Shown here in pieces: positions 53,652 through 64,000 of a DNA stretch of 64,000 nucleotides. Each line of letters starts with the position of its first letter. The first letter of the stretch is position 1. Source of the stretch: Ideonella sp. (GTDB lineage Bacteria > Pseudomonadota > Gammaproteobacteria > Burkholderiales > Burkholderiaceae_C); assembly GCA_016721465.1 (NCBI GenBank), contig JADKIA010000003.1, positions 496,001 to 560,000 of the forward strand. Direction: 5' to 3'. The notes beneath the pieces are model-generated. The model searched no databases, was not told the DNA's origin, and saw nothing but the letters and a program-made list of their open reading frames with translations. Position numbers and translations under genes: made by a program.

Positions 53652-54305
53652 TCAGGCGGCCGCGGCTTCGAGCCCGCTTTCGAAATGTTTGCGCATCAGG
53701 CGCTGGGCGGTCTTGGCGTCCCGAGCCTCGATGGCATGCATCAATTCGCGGTGTTCGGCCAGCGAGTCGGCCAGGCGCCCCTGCTTGAACAACGAGTGGT
53801 GGCGGTTGAGTTTCATCACCTTGCGCAGGTCGGTGACGATCTGCACGGTCCAGCGGTTGCCGGCGATCTCGAGCAGGCGCAGGTGGAACTGCTCGTTGGT
53901 GGCAAAAAACGCGTCGCGTTGGCGCACCTGCCTTTCGAGTCGATCATGCAGTGCACGCAGGGTCAGGATCTGTTCATCACTCGCGCGCCGCGCCACCTGG
54001 GCCGCGGCATCGCTTTCCATCAGCGCCAGCAGGTGATAGACCTGAGACACGTCGTCCACCGACATCTCGGTGACATAGGCGCCGCGCCGCACCTTCATCG
54101 TGACCAGACCTTCGACCGCCAGCACCTTGAGCGCCTCGCGCAGCGGCGTGCGGCTGATGCCGTATTCGGCGCACAGTTTCAGCTCGTCGATCCAGCTGCC
54201 TGGCTCCAACTGCCGATTGAAGATCTGCTGACGCAGCCGCTCTGCCACGTCCTGGTACAGAGCGCGGGGCGAGAGTGAGCGCGGGGCGACGGAGGCGACA
54301 GACAT
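53652..54305 (-). CDS. GntR-family regulator, FadR/FCD type
   Basis: 217 residues from MSVASVAPRSLSP. The winged helix (15-80) has ALYQDVAERLRQQIFNRQ, IDELKLCAEYGISRTPLREALKVLA and RRGAYVTEM. The FCD effector domain has its metal-type residues in the order Asp/His/His: VYHLLALMES, NEQFHLRLLEIAGN and SLAEHRELMHAIEARD. It is divergent from the methylmalonyl-CoA mutase gene, and a palindrome overlaps the mutase promoter, so it is the probable regulator of the propionyl-CoA operon. Confidence 0.93.
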   Translation of the reverse strand: MSVASVAPRSLSPRALYQDVAERLRQQIFNRQLEPGSWIDELKLCAEYGISRTPLREALKVLAVEGLVTMKVRRGAYVTEMSVDDVSQVYHLLALMESDAAAQVARRASDEQILTLRALHDRLERQVRQRDAFFATNEQFHLRLLEIAGNRWTVQIVTDLRKVMKLNRHHSLFKQGRLADSLAEHRELMHAIEARDAKTAQRLMRKHFESGLEAAAA

Positions 54306-54340
54306 GCGGACGCGCGGCAACGGCGGGTGTCAGCCACGTG

Positions 54341-54369
54341 TTGGGTTTGAATTCATAATTATGCATAAT
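54341..54369 (+). promoter_or_regulatory. mutase promoter overlapped by an ATTATGCATAAT operator
   Basis: TTGGGT (54341-54346), a 17-bp spacer and CATAAT (54364-54369) form a plausible promoter 72 bp before the mutase start. The perfect palindrome ATTATGCATAAT covers 54358-54369, and another, CATAATTATG, overlaps it at 54354-54363. This AT-rich island stands out in very GC-rich DNA and fits repression by the divergent GntR protein. Confidence 0.65.
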
Positions 54370-54440
54370 CTCCGTCGAGATCGACAAGGCCTGCACACGC
54401 GCCCCCTTTCGGACCGCGGCCGGCACCGAGGAACCAAGCC

Positions 54441-56609
<2,169 letters not shown>

Positions 56610-56620
56610 GGTCAGTCGCG

Positions 56621-57634
56621 ATGGTGATGCCTGCTGACCAGGCCCTGCTCGACGGGGTGCTCGCGCCCGACGGCGCGCGCCAGCGCCGAGCTGTCGCCAA
56701 AGCGATCACCTTGGTCGAATCCACGCTGCCAGCGCACCGCGCCCGTGCCGATGCGCTGCTGAATGCCCTGCTGCCACACAGCGGCCGATCGTTTCGGCTC
56801 GGCATCAGCGGCGTGCCGGGCGTGGGCAAGAGCACCTTCATCGAGGCATTGGGTCTCTACCTCATCGCGCAGGGGCATCGCGTCGCGGTCCTGACGGTCG
56901 ATCCGTCATCCACGGTGTCGGGTGGATCGATCCTGGGTGACAAGACGCGCATGGAGCAGTTGTCCGTCCACGAGCGCGCCTACATCCGACCCAGCCCCAG
57001 CAGCGGCACCTTGGGTGGCGTGGCCGAGAAGACGCGCGAGGCCATGCTGGTTTGCGAGGCTGCTGGCCACGACATCGTGATCATCGAAACCGTCGGTGTG
57101 GGACAGAGTGAAACCGCGGTGGCCGGCATGACGGACATGTTCGTGCTGCTGCAGTTGCCCAACGCTGGAGACGACCTGCAGGCGATCAAGAAGGGCGTGA
57201 TGGAACTCGCCGATCTGGTGGTGATCAACAAGGCCGATCTCGACGAGGCGGCAGCGACGCGCGCGCGCGCGCAAATCACTTCCTCACTGCGTCTGATCGG
57301 CCTGCACGGCAACCCCGACCATGCCCATCACGACACGGCCATCTGGCACCCGCAGGTGATCCAGCTCAGCGCGATCAAAGGCACCGGCCTGCCGGAGTTC
57401 TGGGCTGCCGTGACGACATTTCGCGACCTGCAGACCTCCAACGGCCGCCTGGCGCAGCGTCGTCGCGATCAAGACCAGGCCTGGATGTGGGAGCGCATTG
57501 CCGCAGGCTTGACCCAGCGCTTCAAGGCCCATGCCGATGTTCGCGCAGCACTGCCGAGCCTCACCGACGAGGTGCGCGCCGGCCGGGTGGCGGCTTCCGT
57601 GGCCGCCCGCCGCCTGCTCGACTTGTTCCACTGA
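56621..57634 (+). CDS. meaB: MeaB/ArgK-type GTPase, mutase chaperone
   Basis: 337 residues from ATG 56621 (ATG 56627 is possible). P-loop GVPGVGKST at 64-72, TVDPSSTVSGGSILGDKTRM, ETVGVGQSE and the guanine-specificity motif NKAD mark the SIMIBI-class GTPases that protect and reload methylmalonyl-CoA mutase with cofactor. It lies 11 bp after the mutase gene. A 13-nt alternating CG run is embedded at 57258-57270 (in the codons for TRARA). Confidence 0.96.
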   Translation: MVMPADQALLDGVLAPDGARQRRAVAKAITLVESTLPAHRARADALLNALLPHSGRSFRLGISGVPGVGKSTFIEALGLYLIAQGHRVAVLTVDPSSTVSGGSILGDKTRMEQLSVHERAYIRPSPSSGTLGGVAEKTREAMLVCEAAGHDIVIIETVGVGQSETAVAGMTDMFVLLQLPNAGDDLQAIKKGVMELADLVVINKADLDEAAATRARAQITSSLRLIGLHGNPDHAHHDTAIWHPQVIQLSAIKGTGLPEFWAAVTTFRDLQTSNGRLAQRRRDQDQAWMWERIAAGLTQRFKAHADVRAALPSLTDEVRAGRVAASVAARRLLDLFH

Positions 57635-57658
57635 TTTCGAACCTCTTGGAGACGACCC

Positions 57659-59191
57659 ATGCATGACATACAGCAGAAGCTGGAAGCAATGCGCGCCAAG
57701 GCCCGCCTGGGCGGCGGACAGAAGCGCATCGACAGCCAGCATGCCAAGGGCAAGCTCACGGCGCGCGAGCGCCTTGAGCTGCTGCTCGACGAAGGCACCT
57801 TCGAAGAGTGGGACATGTTCGTGGAGCACCGCTGCGCCGATTTCGGCATGGCCGACAACAAGGTGCCGGGCGACGGCGTGGTCACCGGCTACGGCATGAT
57901 CAATGGCCGGTTGGTGTTTGTCTTCAGCCAGGACTTCACCGTCTTTGGCGGCGCGCTGAGCGAGGCGCATGCCGAGAAGATCTGCAAGATCATGGACCAG
58001 GCCATGAAAGTCGGTGCGCCCGTGATCGGCCTGAACGACTCGGGGGGGGCGCGTATCCAGGAAGGTGTCGCGTCACTCGGAGGCTATGCCGACGTGTTCC
58101 AGCGCAACGTGATGGCCTCGGGCGTGATCCCGCAGATCAGCCTGATCATGGGCCCCTGCGCCGGCGGTGCCGTCTATTCGCCGGCCATGACCGATTTCAT
58201 CTTCATGGTGAAGGATTCGAGCTACATGTTCGTCACCGGCCCGGAGGTGGTGAAGACCGTGACGCACGAGGAGGTGACTGCCGAGGAACTGGGCGGTGCG
58301 ATCGCCCACACCAGCCGCAGCGGTGTGGCCGACCTGGCCTTCGAGAACGATGTCGAAGCCATTCAGATGCTGCGCCGGTTCTACAACTACCTGCCGCTCA
58401 ACAACAAGGAGAAGCCGCCGGTGCGCCCCAGCGGCGACCCGGCCGGCCGGCTGGACCACTCGCTCGACACCCTGGTGCCGGACAACCCCAACAAGCCCTA
58501 CGAGATCAAGGAGTTGATCTACAAGGTGGTGGACGACGGCGATTTCTTCGAGATCCAGCGCGACTACGCCAGGAACATCGTCGTCGGCATGGCACGGATG
58601 GACGGCCAGACCGTCGGCATCGTGGCCAACAACCCCATGGTGCTGGCCGGCTGCCTGGACATCAAAAGCAGCATCAAGGCCGCTCGCTTTGTGCGTTTCT
58701 GCGATGCCTTCAACATTCCGGTGATCACCTTCGTCGACGTGCCTGGCTTCATGCCCGGCACCAGCCAGGAGTACGGCGGGATCATCAAGCATGGCGCCAA
58801 GCTGCTCTACGCGTATGCCGAATGCACGGTGCCCAAGGTGACGGTGATCACCCGCAAGGCCTATGGCGGCGCCTACGACGTGATGAGCTCCAAGCACCTG
58901 CGCGGCGATGTGAACTTCGCCTGGCCCAACGCCGAGATCGCGGTGATGGGCGCCAAGGGCGCGGTGGAGATCATCTTCCGCGAGGACAAGGGCGATCCCG
59001 CAAAGCTCGCGGCCAAGGAAGCGGAATACAAGGCTCGCTTCGCCAACCCCTTTGTCGCCGGTGCGCGCGGCTTCATCGACGACGTGATCCAGCCGCACGA
59101 GACGCGCAAACGCATCTGCCGTTCACTGGCCATGCTGAAGGACAAGAAGCTGGACAACCCGTGGCGCAAGCACGGGAACATTCCCCTGTGA
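57659..59191 (+). CDS. pccB: propionyl-CoA carboxylase, beta (carboxyltransferase) subunit
   Basis: 510 residues from MHDIQQKLEAMRAKA, after TTGGAGACG. This subunit moves the carboxyl group from biotin to propionyl-CoA. The two acyl-CoA carboxyltransferase halves have the oxyanion loops GLNDSGGARIQEGVASLGGY with GPCAGGAVYSPA, and FVDVPGFMPGTSQEYGGII with KAYGGAYDVMSSKHL. An 8-G run occurs at 58042-58049, in the codons for SGGA. It follows meaB by 24 bp and precedes pccA by 20 bp. Confidence 0.96.
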   Translation: MHDIQQKLEAMRAKARLGGGQKRIDSQHAKGKLTARERLELLLDEGTFEEWDMFVEHRCADFGMADNKVPGDGVVTGYGMINGRLVFVFSQDFTVFGGALSEAHAEKICKIMDQAMKVGAPVIGLNDSGGARIQEGVASLGGYADVFQRNVMASGVIPQISLIMGPCAGGAVYSPAMTDFIFMVKDSSYMFVTGPEVVKTVTHEEVTAEELGGAIAHTSRSGVADLAFENDVEAIQMLRRFYNYLPLNNKEKPPVRPSGDPAGRLDHSLDTLVPDNPNKPYEIKELIYKVVDDGDFFEIQRDYARNIVVGMARMDGQTVGIVANNPMVLAGCLDIKSSIKAARFVRFCDAFNIPVITFVDVPGFMPGTSQEYGGIIKHGAKLLYAYAECTVPKVTVITRKAYGGAYDVMSSKHLRGDVNFAWPNAEIAVMGAKGAVEIIFREDKGDPAKLAAKEAEYKARFANPFVAGARGFIDDVIQPHETRKRICRSLAMLKDKKLDNPWRKHGNIPL

Positions 59192-59211
59192 GCGGGCAAG
59201 GAGCAAACAGC

Positions 59212-61242
59212 ATGTTCAAGAAGATTCTCATTGCCAACCGCGGCGAGATCGCCTGCCGCGTCATCAAGACCGCGAAGAAGATGGGCATCGCCACGGTGGC
59301 GGTTTATTCGGAGGCCGACCGCGATGCCCGGCATGTGGACCTGGCCGACGAGGCGGTCTTCATCGGCGCCGCGCCCAGCCGCGAGAGCTACCTGCTGGCC
59401 GACAAGATCATCGCCGCGTGCAAGAGCACGGGCGCCGAAGCCGTGCACCCGGGCTACGGATTTCTGTCGGAGAACGAGGAGTTTGCCCGCCGGGCAGAGG
59501 AGGAAGGCATCACCTTCATCGGCCCCAAGCACTACAGCATCGCGGCGATGGGCGACAAGATCGCGTCCAAGAAGCTGGCGATCGAGGCCAAGGTCAACAC
59601 GATCCCCGGTTGGAACGAAGCGATCGAGACGCCCGAGCGTGCGGTGGAGATCGCCCAAGGCATCGGCTATCCGGTGATGATCAAGGCCAGTGCCGGTGGC
59701 GGCGGCAAGGGCCTGCGCGTGGCCTACAACGACAAGGAAGCCTTTGAAGGTTTCAGCGCCTGCCGCAACGAGGCGCGCAACAGCTTCGGCGACGACCGCG
59801 TGTTCATCGAGAAGTTCGTCGAGAGCCCGCGCCACATCGAGATCCAGGTGCTGGGCGACGCCCATGGCCACTGCGTCTATCTCAACGAGCGCGAGTGTTC
59901 GATCCAGCGCCGGCATCAGAAAGTGATCGAAGAAGCGCCTTCGCCCTTCATCAGCGACGCCACGCGCAAGGCCATGGGCGAGCAGGCCGTGGCGCTGGCC
60001 AAGGCGGTGAAATACCAGAGCGCGGGCACGGTGGAGTTCGTGGTCGGCAAGGACCAGAGCTTCTACTTCCTGGAGATGAACACCCGCCTGCAGGTGGAGC
60101 ATCCGGTCACCGAATGCATCACCGGGCTCGATCTGGTGGAGCAGATGATCCGCGTGGCCGCAGGCGAGAAACTGAGCTTTGGCCAGGCCGACGTCAAGCG
60201 CAAGGGCTGGGCCATGGAATGCCGCATCAATGCGGAAGACCCGTTCCGCGGTTTCCTGCCGTCCACTGGCCGCCTGGTGCGCTACATGCCGCCGGCGCAG
60301 ACGATGGAATCGGCGCAACCGGTGCCGGAAGGCGGTGGCGTGCGCGTCGACACGGGCGTCTACGAAGGTGGCGAGATCCCGATGTACTACGACTCGATGA
60401 TCGCCAAGCTGATCGTGCACGGCGTGGACCGCAACGACGCCATTGCCCGCATGCGCGAAGCCTTGAACGGTTTCGTCATCCGTGGTGTGTCGAGCAACAT
60501 CCCGTTCCAGGCGGCGCTGCTGGCGCACCCGAAGTTCGTCTCGGGCGACTTCAACACCGGGTTCATCGCCGAGCATTACCCCAAGGGCTTCCGTGCCGAG
60601 GATGTGCCGCACGACGACCCGGATTTCCTGATCGCCTTGGCGGCCGCCGTGAATCGGCGCTATCTTGGCCGGGCGGCCGGCATCAGCGGACAGTTGCCCG
60701 GGCACGGTGTGAGGATCGGCAAGGAGTACGTGGCCGTCGTCAAGGGCGTGGCCGGGGCGCATGTGCACAAGCCGGTGTATGTGCAGTTGGCTGGCTCCGA
60801 GGCGCGCATCACGGTCGGTGAGCGCGTCTATGTGCTGGACGGTGATTGGACCTTCGGTGGCATTCGCGCTGCCGGCACTTGCAACAACCAGCCCTTCACG
60901 GCGCAGATCGAGCGTCACGGCCTGTGGCTGAGCGTGGCGCACAACGGCCTGGCCATCGAGGTGCAGATCATGCGCGCCCGTGCCGCCGAGTTGCTGCGCG
61001 TGATGCCCTTCAAGGCGCCGGCCGACATGAGCAAGTTCCTGCTCTCGCCGATGCCTGGCCTGCTGGCGGACGTCGTCGTCAAGACGGGTCAGGTGGTGCA
61101 GGCGGGTGAGCGCCTGGCGGTGATCGAGGCCATGAAGATGGAGAACATCCTCGTTGCCACGCAAGACGGCAAGGTGTCGGAAATCCTGGCCGCCAAGGGC
61201 GAGAGCCTGGCCGTCGACCAACCCATCCTGAAGTTTGAGTGA
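59212..61242 (+). CDS. pccA: propionyl-CoA carboxylase, alpha (biotin carboxylase/carrier) subunit
   Basis: 676 residues from MFKKILIANRGEIACRVI; AAGGAG precedes. Biotin carboxylase occupies 1-450, with the ATP-grasp loop KASAGGGGKGLRVAY and the catalytic EMNTRLQVEHPVTE. A middle BT-type domain follows, then the biotin-carrier domain, where Lys642 in EAMKMENILVA carries biotin. Carboxylates biotin with bicarbonate and ATP. The same frame is open for another 1.4 kb upstream across pccB, but that stretch has no biotin carboxylase content. Confidence 0.96.
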   Translation: MFKKILIANRGEIACRVIKTAKKMGIATVAVYSEADRDARHVDLADEAVFIGAAPSRESYLLADKIIAACKSTGAEAVHPGYGFLSENEEFARRAEEEGITFIGPKHYSIAAMGDKIASKKLAIEAKVNTIPGWNEAIETPERAVEIAQGIGYPVMIKASAGGGGKGLRVAYNDKEAFEGFSACRNEARNSFGDDRVFIEKFVESPRHIEIQVLGDAHGHCVYLNERECSIQRRHQKVIEEAPSPFISDATRKAMGEQAVALAKAVKYQSAGTVEFVVGKDQSFYFLEMNTRLQVEHPVTECITGLDLVEQMIRVAAGEKLSFGQADVKRKGWAMECRINAEDPFRGFLPSTGRLVRYMPPAQTMESAQPVPEGGGVRVDTGVYEGGEIPMYYDSMIAKLIVHGVDRNDAIARMREALNGFVIRGVSSNIPFQAALLAHPKFVSGDFNTGFIAEHYPKGFRAEDVPHDDPDFLIALAAAVNRRYLGRAAGISGQLPGHGVRIGKEYVAVVKGVAGAHVHKPVYVQLAGSEARITVGERVYVLDGDWTFGGIRAAGTCNNQPFTAQIERHGLWLSVAHNGLAIEVQIMRARAAELLRVMPFKAPADMSKFLLSPMPGLLADVVVKTGQVVQAGERLAVIEAMKMENILVATQDGKVSEILAAKGESLAVDQPILKFE

Positions 61243-61252
61243 GGATCAGGCC

Positions 61253-61719
61253 ATGAGTGACCCCAAACCCTTCCGCATCCTGGGCATCCAGCAGATCGCC
61301 ATCGGTGGGCCGGACAAGCAACGGCTGAAGTCGCTGTGGGTCGACATCTTCGGCCTGCAGGTCAAGAGCAGCTTCGTCTCCGAGCGCGAGAACGTCGATG
61401 AGGACATCTGCGCCTTGGGCGTTGGCCCGCATGCGGTGGAGGTGGATCTGATGCAGCCGCTGGACCCAGGCAGGAAGCCGACCGTGCACACTACGCCCCT
61501 GAACCATGTGGGCCTTTGGGTGGATGACCTTCACGCGCGGTGCATTGGATGAGCGCCAACGGCGTGCGCTTCGCACCAGGCGGCATCCGCAAGGGCGCGG
61601 CTGGTCACGACATCTGCTTCATCCACCCCAAGGGCAACGAGGCGTTTCCGGTGGGCGGCGAGGGCGTGCTGATCGAGTTGGTTCAGGCGCCACCGGAGGT
61701 GGTGGCCGCATTGGCTTGA
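61253..61719 (+). pseudogene. VOC-family protein, probable methylmalonyl-CoA epimerase, frameshifted
   Basis: Reading from ATG 61253 gives 99 residues of a VOC (glyoxalase/epimerase) protein, IQQIAIGGPDKQRLKSLWVD to NHVGLWVDDLHA, then three off-frame codons and a TGA at 61550. The missing C-terminal third is intact one frame back: AVHWMSANGVRFAPGGIRKG to GVLIELVQAPPEVVAALA, ending at TGA 61717-61719. A single base appears lost in the GC repeat near 61535-61540. Likely metal ligands are a Gln, two Glu and the His of NHVG. It lies 10 bp after pccA, where an epimerase is expected; a glyoxalase I-like role is an alternative. It may be a true mutation or a sequencing error. Confidence 0.8.
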
Positions 61720-61822
61720 TCGCCAGGAACGCCTGCAGCACCTGCCGCCGAACCCCTGCCCCGGCACCCTGACGGGGCCCGTCCGCACCATCGCTTCAGG
61801 GCCGAGCTCGGAACTGCGTGGT

Positions 61823-62098
61823 TCAGTGGGCGCGGCGTGCGCCCGTGCCGCTGGCGCCGCCTGGCCCTGGGCCACGGCGCTCGATGTGACGGAAGGTGAT
61901 GCGGCCCTTGCTCAGGTCGTAGGCCGACAACTCCAGCGACACCGCGTCACCGGCCAGGATGCGGATGTGGTGCTTGCGCATCTTGCCCGAGGTGTAGGCG
62001 ATCAGCACGTGGCCGTTGTCCAGCGTCACGCGGTAGCGCGAGTCGGGCAGCACTTCGGTGACCATGCCCTGCATTTCGATCAGTTCTTCTTTCGCCAT
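61823..62098 (-). CDS. infA: translation initiation factor IF-1, extended form
   Basis: 91 residues from MAKEELIEMQGMVTEVLPD. The OB-fold core matches IF-1 closely (RVTLDNGHVLIAYTSGKMRKHHIRILAGDAV and DLSKGRITFRH; the first is quoted in two pieces in the family). Standard IF-1 has about 72 residues. Here a Gly/Pro/Arg-rich tail of some 18 residues (RRGPGPGGASGTGARRAH) is added. It stands alone, outside any ribosomal-protein operon, as do second IF-1 genes in many betaproteobacteria. Confidence 0.93.
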   Translation of the reverse strand: MAKEELIEMQGMVTEVLPDSRYRVTLDNGHVLIAYTSGKMRKHHIRILAGDAVSLELSAYDLSKGRITFRHIERRGPGPGGASGTGARRAH

Positions 62099-62144
62099 GC
62101 GCGAATTCTCCAGCTTGAGTGTGGGGGTGTGTAGAGGATTGAGT

Positions 62145-62837
62145 TCAGTGGCAGCGGTTGTAGCGCAACAGCCGGCCCTTGTAGCGGCCACCCGCCGCGG
62201 CGGCGCCCTGGTCCAGTCGCGACTCGTGCAGCTCGAAGCCCATCGAGTCCATGCGCCGATTGAACGCTGAACGGTTGCCTCGATCCGGGTCGATGATGAT
62301 CACGCACGCGGTATCGTGAGCGTGTCGGGCGATGAAGGACGGCAGTAGGCCGATGTCATCGCGCTCATACAGCACGTCGCTGCCGATGATCAGGTCGAAG
62401 CGGCCAAGCACACCCGAGCGGACGACATGGCCGGACGGTGTGGCGGCACCGTCCCACGGACCATGGCGGTAGGCCATCGGTGGCAGGTCGTTCAGGCGCA
62501 GGTTTTCGCCCAGGAAGGCTTCCGTCAGCGGGTGGCAGTCGCTGGCCGTGACGTCGGCACCGCGCCGGTGGCTGACCAGACTGGCCAGCGCCAGTCCGCA
62601 GCCGATCTCCAGTATCCGCTCACCCGAGACCACTTCACGCTGCGCCATCTGCGCCGCCAACTGTCGGCCGGACGGCCAAAGCAAGCCGAACAAGGGCCAC
62701 ATCGCCGACGAGATGCCCAGCGCCGCGGCTTCGCCCGTCGGGTCGGCAAACTGCTGGCGATCGAGCAGCGAACGGATGTTCAGGTCATCCACGCCGTGGA
62801 CGGCCACTTGTTCGTGCTTGAGGTCATAACCTGGCAT
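62145..62837 (-). CDS. class I SAM-dependent methyltransferase, lysine-methyltransferase-like
   Basis: 230 residues. SAM-binding motif I is ILEIGCGLALASLV, the acidic end of strand 2 is VTASDCHP, and FDLIIGSDVLYERDD is motif IV. The DVLYE signature and the preceding region (SSAMWPLFGLLWPSG) match the Methyltransf_16 group, which includes protein lysine methyltransferases. The target is unknown. It starts 46 bp upstream of infA on the same strand and may share its transcript. Confidence 0.85.
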   Translation of the reverse strand: MPGYDLKHEQVAVHGVDDLNIRSLLDRQQFADPTGEAAALGISSAMWPLFGLLWPSGRQLAAQMAQREVVSGERILEIGCGLALASLVSHRRGADVTASDCHPLTEAFLGENLRLNDLPPMAYRHGPWDGAATPSGHVVRSGVLGRFDLIIGSDVLYERDDIGLLPSFIARHAHDTACVIIIDPDRGNRSAFNRRMDSMGFELHESRLDQGAAAAGGRYKGRLLRYNRCH

Positions 62838-63302
62838 TCAGGTCCCGGAAATACCGCCGGAGCCCGACGGAGGCGCTGCGGCAAAGGTGTGCTGGATCGG
62901 CGCTGTGCTGCGGGTCAGCGGCCGAACCGGGAGGGTGCGCTCAAGGCGCCACCAGGGGCGCGGGCACTGCCGGGCGGCATTCACTCGTTGCAGAACGTGA
63001 ACCCCGTGCGTGAAACAACTCGGGGCGCGGCAGCATACCACCCGCGCGGCCGCGCCGGGCGCGATGGGGGCTTTCATCGGGCCCGGCCAGGTGATGGCGG
63101 ATGTCGGAACCATGCTCGCTCAACGGGCGGTCGCGGCGCCGCCAATGCGCGGCGGCAGGATGGATCCACCCCAAGTCCCGGTCGGTCGCCACAGGCTCGA
63201 CTTCGTGGATGGCGAAGGCTTGGTTGACAATCGCCGCACGCAGTCGTTGCCTGCGAAGGCTATCGTGTCGAACCGAGCCAACCCAACGTTTCGCCTGGCG
63301 CC
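62838..63302. other. 465-bp intergenic region without a recognised gene
   Basis: Lies between the divergent methyltransferase and LysR genes. Small open frames here show no family resemblance and have compositions expected of random GC-rich DNA. TTGACA occurs at 63224-63229, but no good -10 box is 16-18 bp downstream. I saw no tRNA, repeat or hairpin worth naming. It should contain the promoters of both flanking genes. Confidence 0.5.
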
Positions 63303-64000
63303 ATGCGCTTCGATCTCGTCACCCTGAACCTGGTGCTGGCCATTGCCGACACGAACAGCATCACGCGTGGCGCGCAGCGTGAGCATCTGGCCTTGGCGGC
63401 GGCGAGCAAGCGGCTGTCCGTCCTGGAGGCGCGCTTTGGGGTGCCCTTGTTCGAACGACGCGCCCGCGGCGTGGAGCCTACCGAGGCGGGTCGCGCATTG
63501 GTGCGCCACATCCGTGTGCTGCGGGAATCGTTGCACGCACTGGAGAGCGAAGTGGTGGAGTTCTCGCGTGGCATCAAGGGCCACCTGCGTGTGGCGGCCA
63601 ATGCCAGTGCCATCGCCGAGTGCCTGCCGGCGGACCTGGCGATGTTTTCGAAGGCCAATCCAGGCATCCGCATCAGCATTGACGACCTGACCAGCGCCGA
63701 CGTGCAGGCGGCAGTGGCCGAAGGGCGTGCCGACGTGGGCATCTTCGTGCCGCCGCAGCACGAGTTGCGGCTGGCATGCCGCGCCTACCGTGAAGGCAAG
63801 CTGGCGATCCTGGTGCCCAAGGGTCATGTGCTGGCACGCCGCCGCGCGCACGCATTCGATGCCCTGCTCGATTTCGACATCGTCGGACTGCATGTCGGCA
63901 CGGCGGCACACGAGCAGATGCGAGAGCGCGCCAAGGCGCTGGGGCGCGCACTGAGCATGCGGGTGCAGGTGCACGGCTTTGATGCCATTGCCCAGTTGGT
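63303..64000 (+). CDS. LysR-family transcriptional regulator, 3' end outside window
   Basis: From ATG 63303 a frame stays open to the window edge, giving 232 residues of an expected 290-310. The N-terminal winged helix is typical (LNLVLAIADTNSITRGAQ, LALAAASKRLSVLEARFG, VPLFERRARGVEPTEAG). The effector domain begins near residue 92 (IKGHLRVAANASAI) and includes ADVGIFVPP and GKLAILVPKGHVLA. LysR proteins of this kind often regulate a divergent or downstream gene; the methyltransferase is divergent but 465 bp away. Target unknown. Confidence 0.9.
   Translation, partial: MRFDLVTLNLVLAIADTNSITRGAQREHLALAAASKRLSVLEARFGVPLFERRARGVEPTEAGRALVRHIRVLRESLHALESEVVEFSRGIKGHLRVAANASAIAECLPADLAMFSKANPGIRISIDDLTSADVQAAVAEGRADVGIFVPPQHELRLACRAYREGKLAILVPKGHVLARRRAHAFDALLDFDIVGLHVGTAAHEQMRERAKALGRALSMRVQVHGFDAIAQL

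Noticed and set aside
57808..59211. A 1.4-kb upstream extension of the pccA frame, which would make a fusion protein
   Set aside because: The extension overlaps pccB in another frame and has Arg-rich nonsense composition; biotin carboxylase starts cleanly at MFKKILIANRGE with a ribosome site.
58873..61221. Long minus-strand open frame opposite pccA
   Set aside because: Composition is typical of an antisense shadow, no family is recognisable, and pccA on the other strand is unmistakable.
61535..61552. Programmed -1 ribosomal frameshifting in the VOC gene
   Set aside because: No X-XXY-YYZ slippery heptamer is present at the switch and no stimulatory stem was obvious; a deletion or sequence error is simpler.

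Overview
The window is very GC-rich, densely coded DNA that looks like the chromosome of a Burkholderiales betaproteobacterium of the Comamonadaceae or Leptothrix/Rubrivivax type. Supporting signs are a PEP-CTERM surface protein, a Bug-type tricarboxylate receptor, a second, extended IF-1, the paired DUF1501/DUF1800 genes, and the mdh-gntR-sdhCDAB-sdhE-gltA order. Assignment rests on recognising protein families by eye; no database search was run. I saw no tRNA, rRNA, CRISPR array, prophage or insertion sequence.

Layout. 1-17.7 kb: end of a YbjQ-like gene, a PEP-CTERM protein, a large SARP-type ATPase regulator behind a cytochrome P450, riboflavin synthase overlapping a hybrid sensor kinase, serC-serA, a GGDEF-hemerythrin protein, a crotonase, an MFS transporter and an exported CBM9/DUF5916-like protein. 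17.7-27.5 kb: an exported LigE-type DNA ligase next to exonuclease I, the DUF1800/DUF1501 pair, an epimerase, a cpdB-like nucleotidase and a lipoprotein. 27.6-31 kb: acnB with a clear promoter, operator and terminator.

31.0-42.6 kb is the most unusual part. A long minus-strand gene set lies divergent from a LysR regulator. It encodes a ThDP-dependent enzyme, a complete second succinate dehydrogenase-like complex (iron-sulfur subunit, two membrane anchors and a detached flavoprotein), a two-subunit class I fumarase-type hydratase, a Bug receptor, a TSUP permease, an epoxide hydrolase-like protein and a CitE-like lyase. The flavoprotein has Cys where respiratory SdhA has its FAD-binding His, while the dicarboxylate site looks intact.

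42.6-53.5 kb is a TCA-cycle block: mdh, a GntR/UTRA regulator, sdhCDAB, sdhE, gltA, two response-regulator genes, sucD and sucC. A GTCTTAT motif sits between mdh and gntR and, as a perfect inverted repeat, inside the predicted acnB promoter, suggesting one local regulator for several TCA genes. 53.6-61.7 kb is the propionyl-CoA to succinyl-CoA pathway: a divergent GntR/FCD regulator, methylmalonyl-CoA mutase, its MeaB chaperone, pccB, pccA and a VOC-family gene (probable epimerase) broken by a 1-nt frameshift. It delivers succinyl-CoA to the neighbouring sucCD and sdh genes. The window ends with IF-1, a methyltransferase and a LysR gene cut by the edge.
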